The notes: a model not told the origin generated them from the sequence alone. DNA of 64,000 bases from Paenibacillus pedocola (GCF_031599675.1 NZ_CP134223.1:930001-994000); one strand, 5' to 3'; positions 26,174 to 35,798 are shown, counted from the stretch's first letter. A program made the numbers and translations.

Positions 26174-27993
26174 ATCCGTTCACTCTCCGTTAGTATTTCA
26201 ATTTCCAGTCTTATCAGGACCCCGCCCTCAGGCAGATTGTCCACTGTCAGCGCAGCGTCATCCCCGCAGACAAGCCGCAGGCGTGCGAGTACATTGCCAA
26301 GGCCGATTCCTGCGCCTGGCGCATCCCGCCTGCTGTCACTGCTCTTCACGGCGGTGACGTCGAGCGGAGCAGGCTGCTCCAGCTCCTGCCGGAGCTTTTC
26401 TAGTTTTGCCAAAGGGATGACGTTGCCGTTATTCCGAATCATGATTTCCATTCTTCCTGTTGCCAGCCGGGCTGCCGTAATCTCGATTGATCCATCACTG
26501 CGCGACAGATTGAAGCCGTGCTTGAAGTAATTTTCAACAATCGGCTGGAGGATCATTTTGGGCATCAGCGCATTCAGCAGCGGCTCCTCCATATCGTAGC
26601 GGAAACTGAATTTATTTTCAAAACGCTCCTTTTGCAGCTCGATGTAAGCTTTGACATGCTCCAGTTCATTTTGAATAGTGACAATCTTCTCGTCATTGTA
26701 CATGCTGTAACGCATCATCTTGGCTAGCGCTGACAGCAGGGCATAGATTTGCGGCACTTTCATCTCAAGGGCAAGCGTACCGATAATCTGCAGGGTGTTG
26801 TTGAGAAAATGCGGATTGATTTGCGACTGCAGTGCCCTTAGCTCATTGGTTTTATTGGACAGCTCCAGCCGGTATTCCCGCAAAATCAGATTGTTGATCG
26901 TATCCATCATGCTGCGGAAATGCTCGGTCAGCACACCGATCTCATCATTGCCCGCCGGGCTGATCTCCACCTCCAGATTACCGGTCCGTACCTGATTCAT
27001 GTACCGGGTCAGCTGCTTGATCGGGGCAGTGATCCGGAAAGAGATGAAGATGGTTAGAGCAATAATCATGGTCATTAGGAGGAAGAGGAGCAGCAGGTTG
27101 ATGCCTGCGGCTTCCTTCGCTTCGCGGAACAGGTAGGACACCGGGATCTGCTTGACCAGCGTCCAGTTCAGGCCGGTGCCTTCCACCTTTTGATAAATGA
27201 ACACAGACCCGCCTTCCTCAAAATAACCCTGAGCCCCAGCATTCGCAGCAATCTGCTTACTGTACCATGCTGCATTCAGCGGCTTGCCGAGCGAATCGGC
27301 ATCCTGGCCGTACACCAGTGTACCGTCACTGTCCACTACATAGGTCTTCTCCTGATCCTGCTCATACAGCTGGTCGACAATTTCGGCAAGCGCCGTCAGC
27401 TTGACATCAATCGACAGATAGCCGAGTGCTTCCGAAGAAGGAATGAGCTCAATTCTGCGGTGTAAGGTAAAGACCGGCTCAGGCGTGAACTGGATCAAAG
27501 GCAGGTTCAGCCCGTAAGCATTGCTGATGTGGGTACTCTGGACACTTACCGGAGAACTGCCAGTAATGTTGGATTCCAGATACGGCATGTTCACCAGCCA
27601 GCGCTTGGGCGTTGTGTTATCGGTAATCAGCGTGGCTTTGCCGTCCTTGACACCGTATAAGTATACCTGCGAGATGTCGGGCAGCGAAGTAGAGATGTAA
27701 CTAAGTGAATTATAGATTGCGATATCGGAAGACAGGTCATCATAACCGGCTTCTAGCAGACGGTAAAAATCCGAATCGGAGTATACGCTCAGCGACAGCC
27801 GGTTGACCTCCTGAATCAGGCTGTTAATATTTTTGGAGCCTTGATAGAGCAGGTTTTTGTTCTCGTCCACGGCTCGTGTTCTCAGCGACTGGGTTGTATA
27901 TGAATAGCTGATATACATCGTCGCCATAATACAAATCAAGGTTGGAAGGAGTAAAAAAAGGATCAGTTTGGTGCGGATATTGTTCCATTTCAT
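26170..27993 (-). CDS. sensor histidine kinase (YesM-like)
   Basis: Membrane sensor of 607 residues: transmembrane helix at about 12-32, extracellular sensing domain of about 260 residues, second helix (LLLLFLLMTMIIALTIFISF), HAMP linker, then the LytS/YesM-type kinase with QINPHFLNNTLQIIG as the phosphorylated His box and an ATPase domain with MILQPIVENYFKHG and GAGIGLGNVLARL. The gene is divergent from the sugar ABC transporter genes with 134 bases between. By family knowledge such kinases sense plant oligosaccharides, often with the help of a binding protein. Confidence 0.93.
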   Translation of the reverse strand: MKWNNIRTKLILFLLLPTLICIMATMYISYSYTTQSLRTRAVDENKNLLYQGSKNINSLIQEVNRLSLSVYSDSDFYRLLEAGYDDLSSDIAIYNSLSYISTSLPDISQVYLYGVKDGKATLITDNTTPKRWLVNMPYLESNITGSSPVSVQSTHISNAYGLNLPLIQFTPEPVFTLHRRIELIPSSEALGYLSIDVKLTALAEIVDQLYEQDQEKTYVVDSDGTLVYGQDADSLGKPLNAAWYSKQIAANAGAQGYFEEGGSVFIYQKVEGTGLNWTLVKQIPVSYLFREAKEAAGINLLLLFLLMTMIIALTIFISFRITAPIKQLTRYMNQVRTGNLEVEISPAGNDEIGVLTEHFRSMMDTINNLILREYRLELSNKTNELRALQSQINPHFLNNTLQIIGTLALEMKVPQIYALLSALAKMMRYSMYNDEKIVTIQNELEHVKAYIELQKERFENKFSFRYDMEEPLLNALMPKMILQPIVENYFKHGFNLSRSDGSIEITAARLATGRMEIMIRNNGNVIPLAKLEKLRQELEQPAPLDVTAVKSSDSRRDAPGAGIGLGNVLARLRLVCGDDAALTVDNLPEGGVLIRLEIEILTESERI

Positions 27994-28020
27994 CGATTCT
28001 TGTCACATCCGATCAATATT

Positions 28021-28052
28021 TTACACCTGAAAGATCACTTGCGTAGGTGTAA
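28021..28052. promoter_or_regulatory. inverted repeat in the divergent kinase/transporter region
   Basis: TTACACCT at 28021-28028 and AGGTGTAA at 28045-28052 are exact reverse complements separated by 16 bases. The spacing fits a dimeric regulator site between the divergent genes. Confidence 0.45.
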
Positions 28053-28127
28053 GAGGTCCGCAAAAAAACGGATAATATCTTTAGATCATAAACAAGTGAG
28101 TGAGTAAAAGAAAGGGGGGGCCAATTC

Positions 28128-29009
28128 ATGCGAGGTCATAAGTTGTCCCAATTCGGTCAACAGCTTTTTTTCGTTGGTCCGGCAGTTCTGTTTTTCTCTG
28201 TAGTCATGATTATTCCATTTCTGATGGGGATGTATTATTCCTTCACCGACTGGAACGGAGTATCGGGAAATGTAAGCTGGGTAGGATTTGATAACTTCAA
28301 AAATATTTTCACGAATGACCCTGACTTCTGGTCATCGTTCTGGTTTACCGTTAGATTTACTCTGTTAGGTGTTGTTTTGACCAACGTGGTCGGCTTTTTC
28401 CTGGCGTACCTGTTGACGAAACCTCTGAAAACACGCAATATGCTCCGTACGATCTTCTTTATGCCGAATGTTATCGGGGGCTTACTGCTTGGTTTTATAT
28501 GGCAGTTTATTTTTATCAAAGGTTTTGCCACTCTCGGTGAAACTACAGGCTGGCCGTTCTTTAATCTTCCTTGGCTTGGTGATGCAACGACCGGCTTCTG
28601 GGCAATCATCATGGTATTCGTCTGGCAGTCCTCCGGTTATCTGATGGTTATCTACATCGCTTCGCTCAGCAACGTATCCAAGGAAGTGCTTGAAGCTGCT
28701 GACATCGACGGCGCCTCGCCGTTCCAGGTGCTCCGCAACATCGTTGTTCCGCTGATTATGCCTGCGGTAACTATCGGCTTGTTCCTGGCCATTTCCTGGT
28801 CGTTCAAAATGTTCGACCTTAACCTGTCGCTGACCAAAGGCGGACCGTTTAAATCAACGGAATCTGTAGCGATGAACATTTATAATGAAGCCTTCCTGAA
28901 CAACCGTTACGGTCTGGGTACGGCAAAAGCGCTGCTGTTCTTTGTAATTGTAGCGGTAATCACGATGATTCAGGTCCGTGTAACGAAGAGCAAGGAGGTT
29001 GAGGCTTAA
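28128..29009 (+). CDS. sugar ABC transporter permease, MalF/MsmF type
   Basis: First membrane subunit of a CUT1-type oligosaccharide importer: 293 residues, about six hydrophobic segments beginning with FFVGPAVLFFSVVMIIPFLMG and YYSFTDWNG, and the EAA loop EVLEAADIDGASPFQVLRNIVVPL. The start follows AAAGGGGGGG. Its last base overlaps the first base of the next permease start codon. It stands next to YesMN and a GH42 beta-galactosidase, an arrangement like the galactan uptake genes of B. subtilis, so beta-galacto-oligosaccharides are the best guess. Confidence 0.92.
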   Translation: MRGHKLSQFGQQLFFVGPAVLFFSVVMIIPFLMGMYYSFTDWNGVSGNVSWVGFDNFKNIFTNDPDFWSSFWFTVRFTLLGVVLTNVVGFFLAYLLTKPLKTRNMLRTIFFMPNVIGGLLLGFIWQFIFIKGFATLGETTGWPFFNLPWLGDATTGFWAIIMVFVWQSSGYLMVIYIASLSNVSKEVLEAADIDGASPFQVLRNIVVPLIMPAVTIGLFLAISWSFKMFDLNLSLTKGGPFKSTESVAMNIYNEAFLNNRYGLGTAKALLFFVIVAVITMIQVRVTKSKEVEA

Positions 29010-29842
29010 TGAATGCAAAGTCAAAAAGCAGATGGAATATCGGGATTGAAGTGCTGATGATCCTGCTTGCCCTGCTCTTCCTCGCTCCGTTTTATTTCCT
29101 GCTGGCGAACTCCGTGAAATCATTTGGCGAAATTCTCAGCAATGCGGCAAGCTGGCCGCAGGAATTCATGTGGTCCAACTATTCCAATGCCTGGAAGCTG
29201 GCCCGCTTCGGTGAAGCGTTCCGCAACTCCCTCATTGTAACGGTAATCAGTGTCATCCTGATCTCTTTGTTCAGCGCAATGGCTGCGTACCGGATGGTCC
29301 GTGCGGATACGAAGTTCAATAAGATCCTGCTGCTGCTGTTCGTGGCGGCAATGGTGGTACCGTTCCAGACCATCATGATTCCGATCCTGAAGGTTGTAAA
29401 CGTCCTGGGTGTGAACAACTCCATTCCGGGTCTCTTGATCACCAACTTGGGCCTCAGTATTCCGATGGCGATCTTCCTGTTCCACGGGTTCATCAAATCG
29501 GTACCGCTTGAAATCGAAGAGGCGGCTACAGTCGACGGCTGTAATCCGATTACGGTGTTCTTCCGGATTGTGCTTCCACTGCTGAAGCCGATGCTGATGA
29601 CAACCATCGTCCTGAATGCACTTGGGATTTGGAATGACTATCTGCTGCCGTCTCTGATTCTTCAGGCACCTAATCTGCGGACCATTCCACTGGCAACCTT
29701 CTCGTTCTTCGGCCAATATACGAAGCAATGGGATATGGCGCTCCCGGCACTTACGATCGGCGTAGCACCTATTGTAATTTTCTATCTGTTCATGCAGCGT
29801 TACATTGTTGAGGGAATAGCGGCGGGCTCGGTGAAGGGTTAA
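29009..29842 (+). CDS. sugar ABC transporter permease, MalG/MsmG type
   Basis: Second membrane subunit of the importer, 277 residues. Hydrophobic segments start with VLMILLALLFLAPFYFLLANS; the EAA loop reads LEIEEAATVDGCNPITVFFRIVLPLL. Its ATG shares a base with the TAA of the upstream permease gene, and AAGGAGG lies just before, inside that gene. No ATPase gene is in the cluster; CUT1 importers commonly share one MsmK-type ATPase encoded elsewhere. Confidence 0.92.
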   Translation: MNAKSKSRWNIGIEVLMILLALLFLAPFYFLLANSVKSFGEILSNAASWPQEFMWSNYSNAWKLARFGEAFRNSLIVTVISVILISLFSAMAAYRMVRADTKFNKILLLLFVAAMVVPFQTIMIPILKVVNVLGVNNSIPGLLITNLGLSIPMAIFLFHGFIKSVPLEIEEAATVDGCNPITVFFRIVLPLLKPMLMTTIVLNALGIWNDYLLPSLILQAPNLRTIPLATFSFFGQYTKQWDMALPALTIGVAPIVIFYLFMQRYIVEGIAAGSVKG

Positions 29843-29906
29843 CCTTCACGGAGTCCACGTTCCAAATAATATTTAGGCAGTTAAACTTATCTAGGGGGAA
29901 AATAGA

Positions 29907-31214
29907 ATGATGAAGAAACGTTCTGCAGTGATGATGTCCAGCGTTATGCTGATGTCTGTCGTACTCGCGGCGTGTGGCGGTAACAACAACACCGCTTCAA
30001 ATAACACACAAAATGGAAGCGCTGGCAACGCTGCTTCCGGAGAAGTGAAAACGGTTAAGATCTTCCAGTTCAAAACCGAAATCGTTGAAGGCCTCAATGA
30101 GCTGAAAGTAGAGTTTGAAAAGGAATATCCAAACATCAAGCTGGACATCCAGACTGTCGGCGGCGGAGCAGACTATGCAGCAGCCCTGAAAACCAAATTC
30201 GCTTCCGGCGATGCTCCTGATATTTTCAGTAACGGCGGTTATGCCGAAATGAATCTTTGGGCAGACAAGCTGGAGGACCTGTCCGATCAGCCATGGGTTA
30301 AGGATCTGATTCCTTTGGCCGCTGAGCCAATGACCAAAGACGGCAAAACCTACGGTATGCCGATGAACCTTGAAGGTATCGGTTTTGTATACAACAAAGA
30401 CCTGTTCGCAAAAGCAGGTATCACTGAAACTCCAAAAACAATCACCGAGCTGGAAGAGGCTGCCAAAAAACTGCAGGCGATCGATGTTATTCCTTTCGGC
30501 AACGCGTATCAGGAATGGTGGCTGCTGGGTATCCAGGGCATCAGCGTAGCTTTTGCGCAACAAGACAATGTGGATGAGTTCATCAGCGGACTGAATGCAG
30601 GAACTTCCACAATCGTGGGCAACGAGAAATTTAAGGATTGGAGCAATCTGCTCAACCTGACTGTAAAATACGGACAGAAAAATCCTTTGACTACAGATGC
30701 TAATACTCACCTGGCTATGTTCGCTAATGGCGAAACGGCTATGATGCAGGAAGGCAACTGGGCACAGACTCTGGTTGACGGCATCACTCCGGACATGAAC
30801 ATCGGTATGTTCCCTATGCCAATCAACGACGATGCTGCGATGAATGATAAGCTGTCTGTAGGCGTTCCGGCTAACCTGGTCGTTAACAAGGATTCCGGTT
30901 CGAAGGAAGAAGCTAAGACTTTCCTGAACTGGCTCGTAACTTCTGACATGGGTAAAGAGTATATCGTGAAAAAATGGAAATTCATCCCTGCCCTGTCCAC
31001 TATTCCAGCAACACCTGAAGATATCGGTCTTCTTGGTGCTGATGTATGGAACTATGTCAAAGAAGGTAAAGTATACGGACTGCAGGCTTCGAAATTCCCT
31101 GATGGTGTGACCCAAGAATTCGCCAGCTCGATTCAGCAGCTGATTGCTGGTAAAGTCGACGAAGCCGGCTGGGAAGCTTCTATGCAAGCGGCTTGGGACA
31201 AGCTGAAGAAATAA
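29907..31214 (+). CDS. sugar ABC transporter substrate-binding lipoprotein
   Basis: Receptor of the same importer, 435 residues. Lipoprotein signal with LAAC, then an Asn/Thr-rich linker and a family 1 binding fold: IFQFKTEIVEGLNELKVEFE, SGDAPDIFSNGG, YGMPMNLEGIGFVYNKDLF and GETAMMQEGNWA. GGGGG lies just upstream of the ATGATG start. It comes after both permeases, the reverse of the usual order, and is separated from the following beta-galactosidase gene by a terminator-like hairpin, which may give the receptor more mRNA. Confidence 0.93.
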   Translation: MMKKRSAVMMSSVMLMSVVLAACGGNNNTASNNTQNGSAGNAASGEVKTVKIFQFKTEIVEGLNELKVEFEKEYPNIKLDIQTVGGGADYAAALKTKFASGDAPDIFSNGGYAEMNLWADKLEDLSDQPWVKDLIPLAAEPMTKDGKTYGMPMNLEGIGFVYNKDLFAKAGITETPKTITELEEAAKKLQAIDVIPFGNAYQEWWLLGIQGISVAFAQQDNVDEFISGLNAGTSTIVGNEKFKDWSNLLNLTVKYGQKNPLTTDANTHLAMFANGETAMMQEGNWAQTLVDGITPDMNIGMFPMPINDDAAMNDKLSVGVPANLVVNKDSGSKEEAKTFLNWLVTSDMGKEYIVKKWKFIPALSTIPATPEDIGLLGADVWNYVKEGKVYGLQASKFPDGVTQEFASSIQQLIAGKVDEAGWEASMQAAWDKLKK

Positions 31215-31274
31215 AGATCCCGTGACCATAAAGAGAGTCCTCTAAAGGACCGGTAATTGGATAAAGTGGATTTG

Positions 31275-31328
31275 CCAGGGCGCTACCCGTCTAACTCATT
31301 ATTGATGTGAGGCGGGGGCGCCTTTTTG
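31275..31328 (+). terminator. terminator between binding protein and GH42 genes
   Basis: AGGGCGC-CCCG pairs with CGGG-GCGCCT over a 20-base loop, followed by TTTTT. It ends 37 bases before the beta-galactosidase start, so read-through or an internal promoter must supply that gene. Confidence 0.65.
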
Positions 31329-31364
31329 GTAAGATGGAGCGCATACGGGAAGGGAGAAGGGGAG

Positions 31365-33368
31365 ATGGAAATGCTCAGCTACAGCAATGTTCAAATCGGT
31401 GTCGATTATTACCCGGAGCATTGGGAAGAATCCTTATGGGAAGCGGATATGCAATTAATGAAGGAGACCGGAGTGAAAGTGGTCCGGGTGGCCGAGTTCG
31501 CCTGGAGCCGGCTGGAGCCTGTCGAAGGAAACTTTGATTTTGCCTGGCTGGACCGGGCGATTGATGCTCTGCACCGCTATGGGCTGCAGGTGGTGATCGG
31601 AACACCTACAGCAACACCTCCGCGCTGGCTAACGACAGGATATCCCGATGTGCTGCCGGTATTTGCAGACGGACAGACCTTTCATCCCGGCGTGCGCGGG
31701 CACCGCTGTTACAATAGCGGGTCACTGCTGAAATACGGCACGCGGATTGTCAACAAGCTGGCCCGTCATTACAGCAGTCATCCCGCGGTCATCGGCTGGC
31801 AGACTGACAATGAATTCGGCATGATTGACTGCCACTGTGACAGATGTAATGAGGCTTTCCGCGACTGGGTGCAGGACAAGTATAAGACGCTCGAACATGT
31901 GAATGCAGAATGGGGAACGGTAGTATGGAGCGGGGAATACAGCGACTGGCAGGAGCTGACGGTCCCTTATGGCGGATCTCCGTTCCAGAATCCTTCGCTG
32001 CTGCTGGACTTCCAGCGGTTCCAGTGGGATTCGGTGGTGAAGTTCCAGCAGACGCAGATTGATGTGCTGCGTGCGGAGTGTCCGGATCATTTCATCACCC
32101 ATAACTTCCACAGCTATCCCCAGCGGCTGGATATGTATGCGGTCGGCGCTGGGCTGGATGTGGCATCATTTGACTATTATCCGAATACCTCTCCTAACAA
32201 GCAGGCAACGACGCCCTACAGCGGAGCCTTGTCGCTGGATGTGACAAGGGGAATCAAGCGGAAGAATTTCTGGATCATGGAGCAGCTGAGCGGTCCGCCC
32301 GGGTGCTGGATGCCGATGTGGCGCACACCGTATCCCGGCTTTATCCGGGCTTATGCCTGGCAGGCCATCGCGCGTGGAGCGGATACCGTGGTCCACTTCC
32401 GCTGGAGAAGTGCGGTTGCGGGTGCAGAGCAGTACTGGCATGGCCTGATCGACCACAGCAATGTGCCGGGCCGCAGGTTTGCAGAGTTCGGCCGGCTATG
32501 CTATGAAGTAAACGCGTTAGCCGATAAGCTTAAGGGAACGGAGCTTAAGCATGAGGTGGCCATACTTCATTCCCATGAACAGAAGGCGGCGCTGGACATC
32601 CAGCCGCAGGCCGAGGGAATGGATTACTACGAGAATATCAAGCAGTATCACCGTGTACTGACCAAGCTGGGTATCGGATGTGATGTTATCCAGGCAGGTG
32701 AGCCGCTGGAGAAATATAAGCTGGTCATTGCACCAAGCCTTTATCTGTTAAGTGAGGAGCTGGCTGCGCAGCTTGAAGCTTTTGCTCTTAAGGGCGGTAC
32801 CTTGATTCTGACAAACCGCAGCGGTGTGAAGAATATCAATAATATTTGTGTGATGCAGCCGCTGCCTGGCATGCTGAGCCGTGCAGCCGGAGTGTGGGTC
32901 AAGGAATATGATCCGGTTGGCGGGGATGTGCATATCCTCCTGGACGGGCAGGGCAATACCTTCGAATGCAGCCAGTGGTGCGACCTGCTCACTCCGGTTA
33001 CCGCAGAGCCCATCGCCTGGTATAACGATGATTTCTATGCGGGAACTGCGGCGATCACGGTCAACAGCTTCGGCAAAGGCCAGGTCTATTACTTCGGGAC
33101 CCATGCCGGAGAAAATTATTGGTCCATGCTGCTGGCGGGGCTTGCAGACAAGCTTGGCCTGCTGCGCTTTGCTGGTCTGCCGGAGGGCGTCCAGGCTACG
33201 GTCCGCAGCGGAGAGAACGGCAGCTTCCTGTTTCTGCTGAATCTCAGCAAGGCAGAGCAGACGGTGAAGCTGGACAAGCCTTATCGCTGTGAGCTGACCG
33301 GAGCCGTACGTTCAGGGCCGGTTGTGCTTGCCCCGTACGGCGTAGAGATTCTCGGGACAGAAGGCTGA
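31365..33368 (+). CDS. beta-galactosidase, GH42 family (first copy)
   Basis: Intracellular enzyme cleaving beta-galactosides such as galactan oligosaccharides. IGVDYYPEHW opens the barrel; WQTDNEFGM carries the acid/base E150 and WIMEQLSGPPGCW the nucleophile E306. CHCDRC suggests part of the zinc site of GH42 enzymes. The trimerisation and C-terminal beta domains follow, total 667 residues. I chose ATG 31365 after AGGGAG; ATG 31371 is equally possible, and the upstream ATG/TTG codons lie in the terminator region. It follows the sugar importer genes, and a second GH42 gene lies 2.4 kb downstream. Confidence 0.95.
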   Translation: MEMLSYSNVQIGVDYYPEHWEESLWEADMQLMKETGVKVVRVAEFAWSRLEPVEGNFDFAWLDRAIDALHRYGLQVVIGTPTATPPRWLTTGYPDVLPVFADGQTFHPGVRGHRCYNSGSLLKYGTRIVNKLARHYSSHPAVIGWQTDNEFGMIDCHCDRCNEAFRDWVQDKYKTLEHVNAEWGTVVWSGEYSDWQELTVPYGGSPFQNPSLLLDFQRFQWDSVVKFQQTQIDVLRAECPDHFITHNFHSYPQRLDMYAVGAGLDVASFDYYPNTSPNKQATTPYSGALSLDVTRGIKRKNFWIMEQLSGPPGCWMPMWRTPYPGFIRAYAWQAIARGADTVVHFRWRSAVAGAEQYWHGLIDHSNVPGRRFAEFGRLCYEVNALADKLKGTELKHEVAILHSHEQKAALDIQPQAEGMDYYENIKQYHRVLTKLGIGCDVIQAGEPLEKYKLVIAPSLYLLSEELAAQLEAFALKGGTLILTNRSGVKNINNICVMQPLPGMLSRAAGVWVKEYDPVGGDVHILLDGQGNTFECSQWCDLLTPVTAEPIAWYNDDFYAGTAAITVNSFGKGQVYYFGTHAGENYWSMLLAGLADKLGLLRFAGLPEGVQATVRSGENGSFLFLLNLSKAEQTVKLDKPYRCELTGAVRSGPVVLAPYGVEILGTEG

Positions 33369-33387
33369 AGCATCCGGGTAACCGGGA

Positions 33388-33618
33388 TCATGCGGATGGA
33401 TGGCGTCTTTTATCCGTCATACGTGAGATGAAGGGAATCAGCTTGGCCATCGGCTTGGTATTCAGCCTTGAAGCCTGTATCTGCGGTGTGGTCTGAACTT
33501 CGTCCTTCCGCATGAGATCCAGCAAATCATAAACACTTTTGATTTCGCTGATATCGATATCCTTAAGGCTGCCTTCCGGGTCTCCGGGAATTCTAAAGCT
33601 CCAGCGTTTGTTTTCCAC
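33388..33618 (-). CDS. hypothetical protein, 76 residues
   Basis: The product begins MENKRWSFRIPGDPEGSLKD and contains DISEIKSVYDLLDLMRKDEV, probably helical; no signal peptide or membrane segment. The start is a GTG eight bases after AAGGAG; another in-frame GTG three codons earlier overlaps that site. It is convergent with the beta-galactosidase gene. I do not recognise a family. Confidence 0.6.
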   Translation of the reverse strand: MENKRWSFRIPGDPEGSLKDIDISEIKSVYDLLDLMRKDEVQTTPQIQASRLNTKPMAKLIPFISRMTDKRRHPSA

Positions 33619-33645
33619 TTTACTCACTCCTTAAAAGTTTTGATA

Positions 33646-33692
33646 GCATAGACTTCCTTGAGGTACTTCGCAAAACTCGCTTCGGAAGCTTA
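33646..33692. repeat. fragment of an intergenic repeat family (GCTTCCGAAG core)
   Basis: On the minus strand this stretch reads AGCTTCCGAAGCGAGTTTTG. The same core, GCTTCCGAAG-GAG-TTT, appears on the plus strand at 43104-43121, inside a larger hairpin-rich element. The match is short, so the relation is tentative. Confidence 0.4.
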
Positions 33693-33812
33693 TTCTTAAA
33701 ATTAATTTGATTTATATTTTCATCATATTCCATGGACCAGTTCCTGTATAATGAAGGGAAATGATGGAGGGCATCACTGCGGCTGATGGCTGATCCGAGG
33801 GGGAGAGGGCGG

Positions 33813-34736
33813 ATGATGGATATTGGACTTCTTAAAGTGTTTCAGGCGGTTGCCGAGGAAGGGAGCATTTCCAAAGCGGCCCAAAGCCTGAATTATGTGC
33901 AGTCGAATGTGACGGCGAGAATTCAGCAGCTGGAGCAGGAGCTGAGGACTCCGCTTTTTTACCGGCATAGCCGGGGCATCACCTTGACTTCAGCCGGACA
34001 GACGCTCATGGAATATACGGTTAGGATATTTAATCTGCTGGAGGAAGCACAGCAGGCAGTTCTTGATTCGCCGGTTCCGAAGGGAACCATTACGGTTGGC
34101 TCCGATACGACTGCTGCCGTACGGCTGCCTGCGATCCTGTCCGCTTACCGCGGCTGTTACCCGGATGTCGAGGTTCATCTGCAGATCGGACGGGCGGCGG
34201 ATCTGATCGATTCTGTCCTGCAGCATGTGGTACACGGGGCGTTCATGGACGGGCCCGTCGAACATCCGGAGATCGTACAGGAGCTGGTCATCCACGAGCA
34301 GCTGGGACTGGTCATTCCAGATACGATCGGTTATCGGGGGCTCTCTTCGATCCATGATAAGACGCTGCTGATACTGAATGCAGAATGCCTCTACCGGGCG
34401 AGGCTTGAGGAGTGGCTCAGGGAAGAAGGCTTCCGGCTGGGGAAGGTAATGGAGTTCGGGACCATGGAAGGTTTGCTTGGCTGCGTAAGGGCCGGCATAG
34501 GATATGCAGTGCTGCCGGTATCTTATTTCAGACGGATGAATATTACGGAAGGCATCTCCTGCTATCCGTTTCCGGAGCGGTACGCCGAGGTGCCGACAGT
34601 ATTCATCCGGCGGCGTGATCTGTATATAACGAGTGCTTTCCGGGAGTTCATGGAGGAGCTGAAGGTGCATCTGCCGGAAGCGGTATGCAGGACAGACATT
34701 CTGGCGGCTGAAGGCAGGGGAACGGCTAGTAATTAG
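33813..34736 (+). CDS. LysR-family transcriptional regulator
   Basis: The first 60 residues are the winged helix-turn-helix (LLKVFQAVAEEGSISKAAQSLNYVQSNVTARIQQLEQEL), followed by a ligand-binding domain of the periplasmic-receptor type (GTITVGSDTTAAVRLPAIL, EFGTMEGLLGCVRAGIGYAVLP). Length 307. ATG 33813 is chosen after GGGGGAGAGGG; ATG 33816 is possible. TATAAT at 33747-33752 may be the promoter -10. Its target is not clear; it is not divergent to a metabolic gene here, the neighbour upstream being a small hypothetical gene. Confidence 0.9.
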   Translation: MMDIGLLKVFQAVAEEGSISKAAQSLNYVQSNVTARIQQLEQELRTPLFYRHSRGITLTSAGQTLMEYTVRIFNLLEEAQQAVLDSPVPKGTITVGSDTTAAVRLPAILSAYRGCYPDVEVHLQIGRAADLIDSVLQHVVHGAFMDGPVEHPEIVQELVIHEQLGLVIPDTIGYRGLSSIHDKTLLILNAECLYRARLEEWLREEGFRLGKVMEFGTMEGLLGCVRAGIGYAVLPVSYFRRMNITEGISCYPFPERYAEVPTVFIRRRDLYITSAFREFMEELKVHLPEAVCRTDILAAEGRGTASN

Positions 34737-34776
34737 AGACGGGGCAGGCATTGGGCTCAAACCGTCCACATAAACG

Positions 34777-34819
34777 AAAACAGCGGCACCCGGGGATTAT
34801 CACCCGGGTGCCGCTGTTT
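34777..34819. terminator. bidirectional terminator between LysR and AraC genes
   Basis: CAGCGGCACCCGGG at 34781-34794 is exactly complementary to CCCGGGTGCCGCTG, with A residues before and T residues after, serving both convergent genes. Confidence 0.85.
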
Positions 34820-34835
34820 GTATGTTCTCATGAAT

Positions 34836-35678
34836 TCAGTGCAGCCGCCGGAACTGATCCGGCGTCGTCCCCGACTGCTTGCGGAAGGTGGCCACAAAGT
34901 GACTGACATCGCGGAAGCCGACGAGCTGGGAGATCGCTTTTACTGTCAGGTCCGGCTGGCTTACGAGCAGTTCCTTGCTCTTGCGGATGCGTAAGCGGAC
35001 GAAATAGGCGTAGGGAGATAGCCCGAAGGTCTGCAGGAACAGGCTGTTGAGATACCGGCCTGATACCTCAAGCTGGGAAGCAAGGTCATACAGCCCGATG
35101 CGGGGATCACCGTAGTGGCTGTCCATCCATTTCAGGAGCGGCTGCAGCTTGTCTACGTTTCGCGAAATTGCAGTGTTGTTATGCAGCTGTCCGTATTTAC
35201 TGAGAGTGAGCAGGAAGCGGTAAGCATCGGTGGACACGCCGAGGCTGAACATGTCTGCGGCTGCATCGTACCGGTCAAGCATTTCCTGCAGCATGCGGGT
35301 TAGCGGTGCTTCACTTTCCCAGCGGTAGAAAGAATTAGAATGCATACTTAAAGACTCAAGGATGTGCCGGGATGAGCTGCCGCCGAAAGTGAGATAATAG
35401 GTGCACCAAGGCTGGGAGGAAAGGGATTCATACCGGTGCGGGGTACCCGGCAGCAGCAGCACACCGCTGCCTTCGGCAAGCGTGAGTTTTTTATTCTCGA
35501 AATGAATAATCCCTTCACCCGCAGCCGTCTGCAGCCAGTGATAGACATGATAGCCGTCCGGCCGCGATACCTGTTCCTGTTCCTGATACGGATTGTACCC
35601 CATGCTATCCAGAGTGATTGGCAGCTGCTGGCCGCTCTCCTGGGCAAATACAATTCTGCGGGGGGCTGACATTAACAA
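34836..35678 (-). CDS. AraC-family regulator, divergent to GH42
   Basis: 280 residues: an N-terminal AraC-like cupin (HVYHWLQTAAGEGIIHFENKK, LLLPGTPHRYESLSS) for sugar sensing and a C-terminal DNA-binding domain (IGLYDLASQLEVSGRYLNSLFLQTFG and VKAISQLVGFRDVSHFVATFRKQSGTTPDQFR). The start is TTG 35678 after AGAGGTG; ATG 35672 is an alternative that is two codons shorter. The gene is divergent from the second beta-galactosidase gene; a palindrome in between is a candidate binding site. It probably activates that gene in response to a galactoside. Confidence 0.9.
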   Translation of the reverse strand: MLMSAPRRIVFAQESGQQLPITLDSMGYNPYQEQEQVSRPDGYHVYHWLQTAAGEGIIHFENKKLTLAEGSGVLLLPGTPHRYESLSSQPWCTYYLTFGGSSSRHILESLSMHSNSFYRWESEAPLTRMLQEMLDRYDAAADMFSLGVSTDAYRFLLTLSKYGQLHNNTAISRNVDKLQPLLKWMDSHYGDPRIGLYDLASQLEVSGRYLNSLFLQTFGLSPYAYFVRLRIRKSKELLVSQPDLTVKAISQLVGFRDVSHFVATFRKQSGTTPDQFRRLH

Positions 35679-35746
35679 TGAGAAGCACCTCTTTGTAGTA
35701 CCATATTATTATATCCGATGGCAAAAATTTTATATTTATCGCACTA

Positions 35747-35781
35747 AGTTTAAAGGTTAAACTAAGAATATACTTATACTA
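35747..35781 (+). promoter_or_regulatory. palindrome and promoter of the second GH42 gene
   Basis: AGTTTAA at 35747-35753 and TTAAACT at 35757-35763 are exact reverse complements with a 3-base centre, and ACTAAG repeats directly on both sides (35743 and 35761). TATACT at 35776-35781 is a possible -10, placing the palindrome at the -35 region, a usual position for an AraC-type activator. Confidence 0.5.
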
Positions 35782-35798
35782 TAAAGGAAGTGCGATGT

